A stretch of DNA of 64,000 nucleotides from Proteus penneri (GCF_003144535.1 NZ_PHFJ01000002.1:310001-374000); one strand, 5' to 3'. Positions 38,074 to 47,770 are shown, counted from the stretch's first letter. Numbers and translations are program-made. The notes: generated by a model not told the origin, from the sequence alone.

Positions 38074-38111
38074 AGCGTTAAACAAAGAAGTTACTTTATC
38101 TGTTTAACGCT
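38074..38111 (+). terminator. Inverted repeat after the lipoprotein gene
   Basis: An 11-bp perfect stem (AGCGTTAAACA/TGTTTAACGCT) with a 16-base loop. No long T-run follows, so the terminator call is tentative. Confidence 0.45.
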
Positions 38112-38339
38112 GCTATTGTAATTTGAAATAAACTAGTGACAAGAACACATGATAGTTTATGGTTAGGGTTATTTTTGTATTGTAATTAGAATGGACATAA
38201 AAGGCTTTTTAATTAGATAGTTAACAGCATTAGTGAAATAAGCTGACATATCAGACTCGAATATTTCTTTATTGCTAGATATCGCACTATTAAAACGAAT
38301 TTATTTTTTAGTCATAAAAAGATAATTTTCATTGATGAT

Positions 38340-38364
38340 GTTAATGATAATTGTTATCATTAAC
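38340..38364 (+). promoter_or_regulatory. Fur box before the siderophore-binding protein
   Basis: GTTAATGATAA-TTG-TTATCATTAAC is a perfect 11+11 inverted repeat matching the Fur consensus (GATAATGATAATCATTATC core). It lies 22 bases before the ATG at 38387 and would block transcription when iron is plentiful. Confidence 0.92.
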
Positions 38365-38386
38365 TCTCTGTTATGGAGAGTATACA

Positions 38387-39514
38387 ATGAAAAATAAATA
38401 TCACCTATTAGCAATATCTCTTTCTGCATTGCTTCCTTTTAGCGCATTGGCTACAACATATCCTGTTACAATTACGGATACTGATGGGCAAAAAATAACG
38501 TTAAAACATGAACCAAAACGTGTTGTATTACAAGATGGTAGAGATATTTTAACGCTGGCTTTGCTTGATAGAAATAATCCGTTTGAAAGAGTTGTAGCAT
38601 GGAATAATAATCTAAAAAAATCGGATCCACAGACAGTTTCTTTACTAGAACAGAAATGGAAATCTAATATAAATTCAATCCCTGATATGGGATTTAATGA
38701 CAAAGGTGAAGTGAATGCAGAGCAAGTTATTGCACAACAACCCGATGTTGTGATTGCGCAACTCAGAGCCAAACCCGCACTAGAAGGATCGGGTGTTGTC
38801 AGTATTTTAAAAGAAGCCAATATTCCTATTATTTATGTTGATACTTTCTTAGAACCAGTCAAAAACACGAAAGAAAGTGTAGAGCTTCTTGGTATCATTT
38901 TAAATAAAGAAAGTGAAGCTAAAGAATATACTGATTTTTATCAACAACACCTAGATAGTATCAAAAATAAAACTCAAGAAATTAAAAATAAGCCACGTGT
39001 ATTTGTAGAGGCAAAGGCTGGAGCAAATGGTGATGGGTGTTGCTTTACACATAATAATGCGGGTTGGGGGGGGTTGATTCAAGCTGTTGGGGGTGACAAT
39101 ATTGGTAGTCATTTCTTACCAGGAGCTTCAGGTGTTATTTCTTTAGAGCAAGTTATTAGTACTAAACCTGATGTATATATTGTAACGGGATCTCGCTGGA
39201 TTAATAAAAATAGTATTGCTGCACCATTTGGTTATGGAGTATCTAGCAAAGAGACTCAAGAAGGCTTCAAACGATTGAAGAGTCGAATTGGATTTAATCA
39301 AATCGCTGCGGTTGAAAATGGGCAATTATATGGTATATATCATAATTTCTATAATCATCCATATAACATTGTTGGTTTAGAATATTTAGCAACCTTCATT
39401 TACCCAGAACAATTTGCAGAATTAAAACCAGAGAATACTTATAAAGAGATAATAGAAAAATATACAACATTACCTAGCGCTAAATTTCTTTGGGCGGCGA
39501 AAGCAGATAAATAA
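38387..39514 (+). CDS. Periplasmic siderophore/heme-type substrate-binding protein (ABC importer)
   Basis: A 375-residue periplasmic binding protein of the FepB/BtuF/FhuD type. The signal peptide (MKNKYHLLAISLSALLPFSALA) is followed by YPVTITDTDGQKITLKHEPKRVVL, the usual start of iron-complex binding proteins, then the two-lobed domain to about residue 360. It carries a perfect Fur box, so it is iron-regulated. No permease or ATPase gene is beside it, so it must use a transporter encoded elsewhere or serve another system. The ligand cannot be told. ATG 38387 follows TGGAGAG. Confidence 0.85.
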   Translation: MKNKYHLLAISLSALLPFSALATTYPVTITDTDGQKITLKHEPKRVVLQDGRDILTLALLDRNNPFERVVAWNNNLKKSDPQTVSLLEQKWKSNINSIPDMGFNDKGEVNAEQVIAQQPDVVIAQLRAKPALEGSGVVSILKEANIPIIYVDTFLEPVKNTKESVELLGIILNKESEAKEYTDFYQQHLDSIKNKTQEIKNKPRVFVEAKAGANGDGCCFTHNNAGWGGLIQAVGGDNIGSHFLPGASGVISLEQVISTKPDVYIVTGSRWINKNSIAAPFGYGVSSKETQEGFKRLKSRIGFNQIAAVENGQLYGIYHNFYNHPYNIVGLEYLATFIYPEQFAELKPENTYKEIIEKYTTLPSAKFLWAAKADK

Positions 39515-39527
39515 AAATGTTAAATAT

Positions 39528-39552
39528 AGCCCTTGAGTTTAAGGGCTTTTTA
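39528..39552 (+). terminator. Terminator after the binding-protein gene
   Basis: A 7-bp stem (AGCCCTT/AAGGGCT) with loop GAGTTT, then TTTTTA. Confidence 0.85.
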
Positions 39553-40084
39553 TATTCATCTACATTTCGGCCAATCAAAGTATTTGGCTTAATAAAGTTA
39601 AAATAAGGCTAATAGCTATAATAATAAGTAAATCAATTTTCACAAAACTTAATTCAAAACCAATGATATGCATGACTCGTATTTTTGTTGGTCTTGGGCC
39701 TTTGGCTAAAGAAAAATAGCGATTCAAAATCCACGCACTGAGTGGTGCTGTTATTGCTTTAATGGCGGGGCAAGAAAAGGGATAGGCAATATTACCCACT
39801 TGCTTGTCGAACAATTTGGGCATCAGCTATTAGTTAGTCTAAATTACGATCCGTTTCCGAAAAAATAGATATTGTTTTAGTATGGTTCAGAAATAATCCA
39901 CTAGGAAAAGTGGGATATTAGATGATAGATAACTGATTGAAAAACAATATTCTGCATTCAATTTAGGCATTCGATTGTTGTTATTATAGGGTTTTACTCA
40001 TCAACATAATTTCTTTGTTCTATAATTAATCAAATCTAGAGTATTAATATTTAATTCATTATTTAACATAATTGAGATGTCACT
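39553..40084. other. Spacer before cbpA, possibly holding a dead small membrane gene
   Basis: About 530 bases. On the minus strand 39575-39823 is open for 82 codons and encodes a hydrophobic C-terminus (DLLIIIAISLILTLL), but there is no ribosome site and no family I can name with confidence. It may be a remnant. The right part is AT-rich promoter DNA for cbpA. Confidence 0.35.
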
Positions 40085-41026
40085 ATGGAATTAAAGGATT
40101 ACTACGCCATAATGGGTGTCAAACCCACTGATGATACTAAAACGATTAAAACGGCTTATCGTCGTTTAGCGAAAAAATATCACCCTGATGTAAGTAAAGA
40201 GCCAAATGCAGAAGAGCGTTTTAAAGAAATTGCTCAAGCATGGGAAATATTAGGAGATGAACAACGTAGAGCTGAATATGATGAGCTTTGGGCTCATCGT
40301 AACGATCCTAAATTTAGGCAATTTACACAACAACATTCAAATAAGGATCAAGAAAGCTTTAGCCAAGAAGATTTTGATAATTTTTACACTTCATTTTTCG
40401 GTCAACATTCCCCATTTGAAGGGCGACGAGCTCAACATGCTCCTAAACAGCGCGGGCATGATTTAGAAATAGAATTAGCTGTTTTTCTGGAAGAATCACA
40501 GGAAGAACATAAGCGTACGATTAGCTATCACTTACCTGTTTATAATGTTTTCGGAATTTTGGAAGAAGAGATCCCTAAAACTTTAAATGTTAAAATTCCA
40601 GCTGGTGTTATTGATGGACAACGTATTCGTTTAAAAGGTCAGGGAACAATAGGTGAAAATGGAGGGGAGAATGGTGATTTATGGCTAACAATTCGTATTG
40701 CGCCTCATCCTCTATTTGATATTAAAGGTCATGATTTAGAAATAGTTGTCCCAGTCGCTCCTTGGGAAGCAGCATTAGGTGCAAAAATTCCTATACCTAC
40801 AATAAAAGAAAAAATCTTGTTAACTATTCCGGCGGGAAGTCAGGCAGGACAAAAGCTACGTATTAAGGGAAAAGGGTTAGTCAGCAAAAAGGTCAGCGGT
40901 GATTTATATGCAATTCTAAAAATTGTGATGCCACCTAAACCCGATGAAAAGATGCGCGAATTATGGCAACAAATTGCAGATAGCCAGACCGATTATAATC
41001 CACGTAAAGACTGGGAGAATAAATAA
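40085..41026 (+). CDS. cbpA: DnaJ-like curved DNA-binding protein CbpA
   Basis: A 313-residue co-chaperone and nucleoid protein. The J domain (residues 5-70, with HPD in KKYHPDVSK) stimulates DnaK, and the C-terminal substrate-binding domains (from about residue 120) follow a short linker without zinc fingers. E. coli CbpA is 306 residues. The stop overlaps the ATG of cbpM by one base (TAATG), so the pair is translationally coupled. Confidence 0.96.
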   Translation: MELKDYYAIMGVKPTDDTKTIKTAYRRLAKKYHPDVSKEPNAEERFKEIAQAWEILGDEQRRAEYDELWAHRNDPKFRQFTQQHSNKDQESFSQEDFDNFYTSFFGQHSPFEGRRAQHAPKQRGHDLEIELAVFLEESQEEHKRTISYHLPVYNVFGILEEEIPKTLNVKIPAGVIDGQRIRLKGQGTIGENGGENGDLWLTIRIAPHPLFDIKGHDLEIVVPVAPWEAALGAKIPIPTIKEKILLTIPAGSQAGQKLRIKGKGLVSKKVSGDLYAILKIVMPPKPDEKMRELWQQIADSQTDYNPRKDWENK

Positions 41027-41325
41027 TGGGTCAATTAACAATATTTACTGTTACTGAGTTTTGTCATCATACGGGAATATCAAATGATGAGCTCAAAGAG
41101 TTTGTCGCTCTTGGGGTGATCGAACCACTAGAAATTGAAACTCAAGAGTGGTTTTTCGATGATAACGCTGTTGTGGTAACACATCGCGCATTAAAACTTC
41201 ATAAAGAGCTTGCATTAGATTGGCATGGTATAGCCATAGCACTGACTTTATTAGATCAAAATGAACAGTTAAAACAAGAAAATAAGCAATTACGTCAGCA
41301 GTTAATGCGTTTTATAAATGAATAA
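41026..41325 (+). CDS. cbpM: CbpA modulator CbpM
   Basis: A 99-residue MerR-like helical protein that binds the CbpA J domain and inhibits both co-chaperone and DNA-binding activity. The sequence TVTEFCHHTGISNDELKEFVALGVIEP...VTHRALKLHKELALDWHGIAIALTLLD matches the family, followed by a charged coiled-coil tail. It is coupled to cbpA and followed by a terminator. Confidence 0.95.
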   Translation: MGQLTIFTVTEFCHHTGISNDELKEFVALGVIEPLEIETQEWFFDDNAVVVTHRALKLHKELALDWHGIAIALTLLDQNEQLKQENKQLRQQLMRFINE

Positions 41326-41337
41326 AGATTAATAAAT

Positions 41338-41375
41338 TAGCCACTAAAACAATAAATAGCTTTAGTGGCTATTTT
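41338..41375 (+). terminator. Terminator after cbpAM
   Basis: An 11-bp perfect stem (TAGCCACTAAA/TTTAGTGGCTA) with a 12-base loop, then a T-run. Confidence 0.92.
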
Positions 41376-41613
41376 TGTGCCTGAAATTTTATTAAAAAAT
41401 TGTATTTATATATTCCTTATTAATTGATTTTCTGCATTATTTCTCATTATTGCCTTCGATCTCTATTACTAGAGTACTTGCTTTAATAATAAGCAAAATG
41501 ACGTTGAGATCACACCTATAAACATAATTATTAAGTTATGATGAGCATAATATTAAACTTATCATTTTCTCTTTTTTCTTCATAAGAGATGTGTTTTTTG
41601 TAAGGGAAAAATA

Positions 41614-42888
41614 ATGAAGTCGATCCAAATCAATAAATTAATAGAATGGCGTAGAATTTTTCACCAGTTTCCAGAAATTGGCTGGACTGAATTTGTGACG
41701 ACAGGCACGATAATCAGCGTATTGCGAGAGATGAATATTGAAGTGAAAGCGGGGCCTCATATTATTTGTCGAGAAAGTATTTTAGGCAGAGATGAAGAAT
41801 TAGTTAATGAAGCCATCAAAATAGCTGAAGAAAAAGGAATTAGCATTGATTTATTAAATGAAATGAATGGTTTAACAGGGTGTATGGCAATTATTGATAC
41901 AGAAATTCCTGGTCCTACATTTACCTTTCGTTTCGATATTGATTGTGTCTATGTCCAAGAGTCAGATGATGATACTCATCTACCTAATAAACAGGGATTT
42001 GCTTCATGTCGTTCTGGATTAATGCATGCCTGCGGCCATGATGGGCATACTGCAGTAGGACTTGGCCTAGCACATTGGTTAAAACAAAACATTCAGGTTT
42101 TACGTGGAAAATATAAATTAATATTCCAACCTGCAGAAGAGGGGGTGAGAGGTGCCAGAGCAATTAGTGACAGCGGAATATTAGATGATACTGATTATTT
42201 TATGGGAATGCATATTGGATGTAATTTGAAAAAGGGGGAGATAGCACTTGATCCTTTTGATTTTCTTTGTACTACTAAATTAGATATTTCTTTAAAAGGA
42301 AAAGTCGCTAATGCTGTTGATGAACCAGAAAAAGGAAATAACGCATTATCTGGAGCATGTTTTTTAGCCAATAAAATATTGGCGACACCAAGGCATGGCA
42401 AAGGTATGACGCGAGTGAATATTGGCACCTTACTAGCAGGCGAAAATCGTAGCTTTATTCCTAGTTTGGCAAAAATGCAATTAGAAGTTCGTGGGCAAGA
42501 TGCTGAAATAACACAATACTTATTTAATAGTATAAAAAAATATGTTGATGGTGTTGCAACTGCATACCAACTAGAAACAAAAATAGAGATTACAGGTGAA
42601 GCAACAACTTTCAGAAACGATCAGGCAATGATAGATGTTATGCAAGGTGTCATTAATGTACATCCCGATTTATTAAATGTCGTATTACCTTTAGGAGGAA
42701 GTGAGGATGTTTCATTAATGGTAAGAAGAGTACAAGAGAAAGGGGGAAAAGCAATATTCTTTTTAGTCGGAGCAAATCAAAGTGATGGACATCATAAAGA
42801 AAGATTTGATATTGATGAAGAAGCTCTTTCTATCGGCTTAACACTTTTTACTGAAGGGATACTCTCTATTCTTGAGATACAAATATAA
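41614..42888 (+). CDS. M20D-family amidohydrolase, AbgA-like
   Basis: A 424-residue metallohydrolase close to AbgA, the p-aminobenzoyl-glutamate hydrolase subunit. The di-metal site is intact: FASCRSGLMHACGHDGHTAVGLGLAH, FQPAEEG, GMHIG and SDGHHKERFD. The dimerisation-domain histidine that AbgA has in AAHAGAKPE is here Asn (KVANAVDEPE), a residue that normally reaches the active site of the partner subunit. Substrate range may differ, or the enzyme may need a partner; no abgB-like gene is adjacent. ATG follows AAGGGAAA. It is convergent with a LysR regulator. Confidence 0.85.
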   Translation: MKSIQINKLIEWRRIFHQFPEIGWTEFVTTGTIISVLREMNIEVKAGPHIICRESILGRDEELVNEAIKIAEEKGISIDLLNEMNGLTGCMAIIDTEIPGPTFTFRFDIDCVYVQESDDDTHLPNKQGFASCRSGLMHACGHDGHTAVGLGLAHWLKQNIQVLRGKYKLIFQPAEEGVRGARAISDSGILDDTDYFMGMHIGCNLKKGEIALDPFDFLCTTKLDISLKGKVANAVDEPEKGNNALSGACFLANKILATPRHGKGMTRVNIGTLLAGENRSFIPSLAKMQLEVRGQDAEITQYLFNSIKKYVDGVATAYQLETKIEITGEATTFRNDQAMIDVMQGVINVHPDLLNVVLPLGGSEDVSLMVRRVQEKGGKAIFFLVGANQSDGHHKERFDIDEEALSIGLTLFTEGILSILEIQI

Positions 42889-42938
42889 TAAGAAGGTCTA
42901 TTCTATTTTCTTATATTGCATAAAATAGACCCTAATAC

Positions 42939-43871
42939 TTATTTAATTGGCGCTGAAAATAAAGAAGTTTCTGGTTGATGTTCTTTAATAAACTCAATAT
43001 AGAGCTGTGTTTCATGTTCGGCTTTTTTCGAAGTGAAAAAACAGATATTACTCGTAATGGTGGGTATAAATTCTCTATAAACAATATCTTCTATTTCAAT
43101 AATAGGAAAGGAGTTAATTAAACTGACTCCCAACCCATTTTTTACAAATGTCATTGCTGTGTCTTGATCAGAAACTTCAGCAATAATATTTGGCTTAGAT
43201 TTTGATTTATTGAGCGCCCGATCAATAACTGTACGCCCAATATTACTTTTAACTAAAGCAATAAAAGATTGCTCATGTAAATCATCAGGTGTAATAGTAT
43301 TTTTTGTGCATAACTCATGTGTTTTAGGGATTGCACAAATAATTTGAGTTTCTCTCATTGGAATTTGAGTCAAATTATAATTGCTATTAATGGTCATATT
43401 ATCAGTAATAACAATATCAGCTTGTTCTTTTGCTATTAAAGAAAGAAGTTGCTCACTTCTAGATATTTCTAAATGGACATTGACCTGATATTTTTTGATA
43501 AACTGAGTAGTAACCTGATTGATAAAACCATAGGCTAATGTTGGTGGAACTAGAATTCGTAGACTCCTCTTTTTTTCTTGATGATGAAAATGGCTCAATC
43601 GGTTGAAAGATTCAGCGATATTGGCGATTTCTTCATAAAGTAATAAGGCATCAGAGTTTGGTATTAATTTATTATTTTCACGAGTAAATAGCTTTTTACC
43701 ACAACGTTTCTCGATCTGATTTAATGACTGACTTACTGCAGGTTGTGAAATGCCTAGCTGCTCTGCTGCATTAGTGACACTTCCATGATCGATCACGGAT
43801 TGTATAATTTCAAGGTCACGTAAAGTTGCCCATCCTCCTGACCAAGAAGTTCTTTTTAAATTAATTGCCAT
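42939..43871 (-). CDS. LysR-type transcriptional regulator
   Basis: A 310-residue regulator with an N-terminal winged helix-turn-helix (DLEIIQSVIDHGSVTNAAEQLGISQPAVSQSLNQIEKRCGKKLFTREN) and a C-terminal periplasmic-binding-like effector domain (from about residue 105). The target is unknown. It sits tail to tail with the AbgA-like hydrolase, so a link is possible but is not shown by a shared promoter. About 700 bases of spacer lie upstream. Confidence 0.88.
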   Translation of the reverse strand: MAINLKRTSWSGGWATLRDLEIIQSVIDHGSVTNAAEQLGISQPAVSQSLNQIEKRCGKKLFTRENNKLIPNSDALLLYEEIANIAESFNRLSHFHHQEKKRSLRILVPPTLAYGFINQVTTQFIKKYQVNVHLEISRSEQLLSLIAKEQADIVITDNMTINSNYNLTQIPMRETQIICAIPKTHELCTKNTITPDDLHEQSFIALVKSNIGRTVIDRALNKSKSKPNIIAEVSDQDTAMTFVKNGLGVSLINSFPIIEIEDIVYREFIPTITSNICFFTSKKAEHETQLYIEFIKEHQPETSLFSAPIK

Positions 43872-44569
43872 CGTGTTTTTTGTTTTAGTCAGTTTATCTT
43901 ATGTTTGATTATACAGTTAATAAGTTGATTATTAAATAATAGTGATGAAGGAAAATTTAAATGATTTTTATAAGAAATATTCTAAGAGTAAAAACGTAGA
44001 TTATAAATGTTATTTGTAATTTATAAATTTTATTATAAAGGCTATAACGTAATGTCATTAAAGACATAATTATATAATAGTCTTAATAAGAGCTGCTAAA
44101 TCAAAGGAGGAATTTGAGCAGCTATTTGAATTTATATAAGAAAAAATCAATCAATATTTCTGATGAAATAATTCTAGATAATAAAAGTGGAACTTTTTTA
44201 GGCTAACACAACAAAATTAACATAAAGTATTATTGGATTTAATCTGTTGTTATTGTCGTTAATATCAATAGCCGTTTACATAAATAACATCGTTGTTAAT
44301 TACATAACAATAACGTTAATAACAAATCTTATCTAGATTTATTTATATTTAAAATGTGTTTTTTATAAAACTCACTGATATTAATATGATACGTATAATT
44401 AACCTTTTTATTTCGAAATATAATAATCATTGAGATATAAATCACGGAAATCTACGCTTTTTCATTGTTAATATTTCGCATCAAATTATCTATCTGGTTT
44501 TTTATTTTGATTCTAAAAAGATACTTAATTGATCTACAAATTATAAATAACAAGCAAATGGGGAGTTTT
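43872..44569. other. Long AT-rich spacer with a ribosome-site-bearing hairpin
   Basis: About 700 bases between a LysR gene and the C69 peptidase. At 44092-44122 GAGCTGCT and AGCAGCT can pair around a loop containing AAAGGAGG. An overlapping frame from TTG 44114 to 44206 has 30 codons, but the ribosome site is only 3 bases from it, so I do not call it a gene. The right part also holds small A/T palindromes. Confidence 0.4.
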
Positions 44570-46066
44570 ATGTCTTTATTTAAAAAGGGTATTATTGCTT
44601 TATCTATTAATATAGCATTAGCGTCTTCAGCTTTAGCCTGTACAACGTTGTTAGCAGGAAGTGAAGCAACAAATGATGGTTCGTTGATTATTGCGCGTAG
44701 CGCAGATAGTGATGCATTAAAAGCACAACATTTTGTTATTCATCCGGCTAAAACGAATCAAACGGGTATTTACAGTACCAAAGAACATAATGGTGCTAAT
44801 AATTTTACATATCCATTACCAAAGAATTCATTACGCTATACCACTGTGCCGAATTGGAAAACGCAACTCCATGGTGCAACAGGATTTAATGAACTAGGAG
44901 TGGGTGTTAGTGGTACTGAATCTATTTTTGCTTCACCTAAAGCACTCTCTTTTGATCCCTATGTTGAAGAGACAGGGATAACTGAAGATGATATTCCAGA
45001 TGTCCTACTTTCAAGAGCAAAAACAGCTCGTGAAGCAGTGGAATTATTAGGGAACATTATTGAAGAACAAGGTGCTGGTGAAGGATTTGGTGTCGCTGTT
45101 GTTGATAAAAATGAGCTTTGGTATTTGGAAACTGGAACAGGACATCATTGGATCGCACAAAAATTACCTAAAGATAAATACTTTGCAACAGGAAACCAAG
45201 GTCGATTACAACACTATGATATTAACAGTAATGATGTGTTAGGCTCTAAAAATCTAGTAGAATTTGCTGTTGAGAAAGGGCTTTATAATCCTGAAAAAGA
45301 GGGGGCATTTAATTTCTCAAAAGCTTATACACGAGATGACGAACGAGACCGTACTTATAATGATCCGCGAGTATGGGTTATCCAGCAACAATTTAACCCA
45401 TCACTAAAACAAGCTGTGGATGATGGTCGTAATTTCGCACCTTTATTAACGCCAGAAAAAAAAGTATCAGTGGAAGAAGCTAAAGCGATGTTACGTAATC
45501 ACTTTGAAGGGACGAAACACGACCCATATACCAATGGGTTAAATGGTCAAGAATCTTGGCGTCCAATTAGTGTATTTAGAACTTATGAAGCGCATGTTAT
45601 GCAAGTTCGTCCTGAGCTTCCTCAAGAAATTGGTGAAGTGACCTATGTTGGTTTAGGCATGGCAGATTTAACTGCATTTGTTCCGTATTACAGTGGATTA
45701 AAAGCTTATCCGCAACATTATGGAATAGGAAGTAATCAAGCAGATAGTGATTCTATTTACTGGAAATATCGTAAGTTACAAACATTAGTGATGACAGATT
45801 ATCCAAAACTCGCACCAATAGTGAAAAAAGCTTATCAAGAGTGGGAAGCAAAAACCGCATTAGAGCAAAAAGAAATGGAAGCTAAATATCTCACTATGGT
45901 GAAAAAAGATAAAACTGGCGCAGATAAAATGCTTAATGAATTTAATCTACGAGTTATGGCAGATGCTGAAAAATTAACTGAAAACTTAATGAACGAATTG
46001 TTTACAGTAAGAACAAAAGATATTCAAGATGATATTTTCTTTGCTAATAAGTCTAAGAAGGATTGA
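44570..46066 (+). CDS. Secreted C69-family dipeptidase (Ntn hydrolase)
   Basis: A 498-residue peptidase of family C69 (PepD-like). A signal peptide (MSLFKKGIIALSINIALASSALA) ends directly before CTTLLAGSEATNDGS, so the nucleophile Cys becomes the new N-terminus after signal removal or autoprocessing, as the N-terminal nucleophile fold requires. Other family marks: IIARSADS, GEGFGVAVVDKNELWYLETGTGHHW. A periplasmic or outside role in peptide breakdown is expected. ATG 44570 has GGGAG before it and begins right at the signal; the upstream frame is not needed. A terminator follows. Confidence 0.88.
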   Translation: MSLFKKGIIALSINIALASSALACTTLLAGSEATNDGSLIIARSADSDALKAQHFVIHPAKTNQTGIYSTKEHNGANNFTYPLPKNSLRYTTVPNWKTQLHGATGFNELGVGVSGTESIFASPKALSFDPYVEETGITEDDIPDVLLSRAKTAREAVELLGNIIEEQGAGEGFGVAVVDKNELWYLETGTGHHWIAQKLPKDKYFATGNQGRLQHYDINSNDVLGSKNLVEFAVEKGLYNPEKEGAFNFSKAYTRDDERDRTYNDPRVWVIQQQFNPSLKQAVDDGRNFAPLLTPEKKVSVEEAKAMLRNHFEGTKHDPYTNGLNGQESWRPISVFRTYEAHVMQVRPELPQEIGEVTYVGLGMADLTAFVPYYSGLKAYPQHYGIGSNQADSDSIYWKYRKLQTLVMTDYPKLAPIVKKAYQEWEAKTALEQKEMEAKYLTMVKKDKTGADKMLNEFNLRVMADAEKLTENLMNELFTVRTKDIQDDIFFANKSKKD

Positions 46067-46101
46067 TAGGATAGAAGTATTTTAGATATCTGTTTTAATA
46101 G

Positions 46102-46131
46102 AAAGATCCCAATTAAACTGGGATCTTTTTT
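46102..46131. terminator. Terminator between the C69 peptidase and the AraC-type gene
   Basis: A 10-bp perfect stem (AAAGATCCCA/TGGGATCTTT) with a 7-base loop and a T-run on the plus strand. It lies between convergent genes. Confidence 0.92.
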
Positions 46132-46145
46132 ATAGATAAAACTCA

Positions 46146-47042
46146 TTAAAGAACAGGAATATAGTAGCTAATCTTTTGTACGTAATGATCACTTTGACCA
46201 AGTAATTTATCGTAACTTACTGACTCTTTTAATGTATATCGTTCAATGTCTGGACCGGGTCTGCGCAATAAATTCATTTTCGGAAGTACTTTGGTATAGA
46301 CGGTATAAATAATGTCATCATAACCAGTTAATGAATCTAAGATTTCATTTATATGAAATGTAATGGCTAGATAGTTGCCACCAGGTAGTTCTAGTTGTGA
46401 CATGGCCGAAGCATTTGATGTTTTTGCTAACTTTTCTTTATCAACGGCAGTGCTATAAATATACATAGTATCTTCTAATGTACTTGCAGATGCTCGATGC
46501 ATTGCATATAGCTCTGTGGGTATTGTATGCACATCTTTTAAAAATTTACGCCAAAATTCTTTTCTGAATTTTTTCTTGTCTGAATCCCATGTTGAAATAG
46601 GCTTATTGTAATGATGCGACATACCGACTAATTTTTGAGATGAGAGTGTAACTACCTCATATTTAGCGCTCAGTTCAACGGTTTCTAATGCAGGGAAAAT
46701 CAGTTCACTAATATCCCATCCTGGTCTTTTTCTATATTCCGAAGGCGTGATATTAAACTGTTTTTTAAAGGCTCTGCAAAATGTTTGTTGGGAATCAAAA
46801 CGATACTTCAATGAAATATCTAACAGGCTACAACGTGTTATTCTTAACGCGTAGGCGCCACAAGATAAACGACGAGCGAGTATGTATTTTCCTAAAGATA
46901 TTCCTGTATACGCTTTAAATAAACGCTGAAAATGCCATTTTGTATAGCCTGATTTTTCAGCAACAATATCTAACGATAAACGTGAATCGAGATTTTGCTC
47001 AATCCAAACGATGATATCTTTAACAACATTCTCTTGTAGCAT
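46146..47042 (-). CDS. AraC/XylS regulator with GyrI-like domain, Rob-like
   Basis: A 298-residue protein with an N-terminal AraC double helix-turn-helix (residues 1-110: LSLDIVAEKSGYTKWHFQRLFKAYTG and DISLKYRFDSQQTFCRAFKKQFNITPSEYRK) and a C-terminal GyrI-like effector domain (about 125-298). This is the Rob layout. Rob controls solvent and antibiotic tolerance genes in E. coli and is woken by bile salts or dipyridyl. Whether this is the true Rob or a paralog cannot be decided from this window. Confidence 0.88.
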   Translation of the reverse strand: MLQENVVKDIIVWIEQNLDSRLSLDIVAEKSGYTKWHFQRLFKAYTGISLGKYILARRLSCGAYALRITRCSLLDISLKYRFDSQQTFCRAFKKQFNITPSEYRKRPGWDISELIFPALETVELSAKYEVVTLSSQKLVGMSHHYNKPISTWDSDKKKFRKEFWRKFLKDVHTIPTELYAMHRASASTLEDTMYIYSTAVDKEKLAKTSNASAMSQLELPGGNYLAITFHINEILDSLTGYDDIIYTVYTKVLPKMNLLRRPGPDIERYTLKESVSYDKLLGQSDHYVQKISYYIPVL

Positions 47043-47418
47043 GAATATTCCTATTAATTTTTCTATCGATGTTTCTCAACAGAATCGACTTAATTTATTG
47101 AACTACAATAAATTTATAGGTGTTAGGATAATTACATATCGTATAATGATAGTTACATTGAATAAAGTAAAATAGGCAGGTAATAATGTAAAGTTATGTA
47201 TTGCAATTTATTTGAATTAAAATTGACTTTAATTAAAAAATTGTATTTTAACTCTTTCATCAATGATTGATAATTTTTATTAGATTTAATCTTAAATTGA
47301 AATATTTTTATATTTTAAGCTTTAATAAAATGCGGAGATATCCTATTTTATCTTTAAAAAAGAAATCCTAATCTAATTTTATTAGCAAAACATTATTTTG
47401 TTATTTTAGGAGATGTAA
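47043..47418. other. AT-rich spacer upstream of the Rob-like regulator and the PliC-like gene
   Basis: About 375 bases between divergent genes. Very AT-rich; I see no ORF, operator or repeat that I can support. Confidence 0.5.
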
Positions 47419-47751
47419 ATGAATAAATTATTTTCTATTTCTACTATTGCTTTAGTTTTTTCACTAATAACAGCACCTGCTTTGGCTGCTAAAACGGATA
47501 CTTATGACTGTGAAGGTCAAAAAATCAGAGTTTCTTTTCCTAATGAACAGCTAGCTGTTATGTATTACAGTGATGAAATTATAGTTTTAAAAGAAGCTAT
47601 TGCGGCTAGTGGTGCTCGTTATGTTGGTGAGAATTTCCAAATTTGGGGTAAAGGAAAAGGTGAATTTAATTTAGCAACGATTTCAGAAGATGATGCAGTT
47701 AATGGACGTGTTGCTGAAGATAAAGGACGCACTTGTAAATTAGTAAAATAA
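47419..47751 (+). CDS. MliC/PliC-type C-type lysozyme inhibitor, periplasmic
   Basis: A 110-residue secreted protein. The signal peptide (MNKLFSISTIALVFSLITAPALA) lacks a lipobox Cys, so the protein is expected to be free in the periplasm (PliC style) rather than a lipoprotein (MliC style). The mature part carries the MliC pattern YDCEGQKIRVSF...AVMYYSDEIIVLKEAIAASGARYVGENFQIWGKGKGEFNL and a final Cys (RTCKLVK) that can pair with the first. Such proteins block host C-type lysozyme. Ribosome site AGGAG. A clear terminator follows. Confidence 0.85.
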   Translation: MNKLFSISTIALVFSLITAPALAAKTDTYDCEGQKIRVSFPNEQLAVMYYSDEIIVLKEAIAASGARYVGENFQIWGKGKGEFNLATISEDDAVNGRVAEDKGRTCKLVK

Positions 47752-47770
47752 CGTAGAAACCAGTTATAAA

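Noticed and set aside
39575..39823. 82-codon minus-strand frame with a hydrophobic end (R-V-M-H-x-x-G-F text vaguely like MAPEG proteins)
   Set aside because: No ribosome site, no certain family and poor overall fit. Mentioned only as a possible remnant in the spacer entry.
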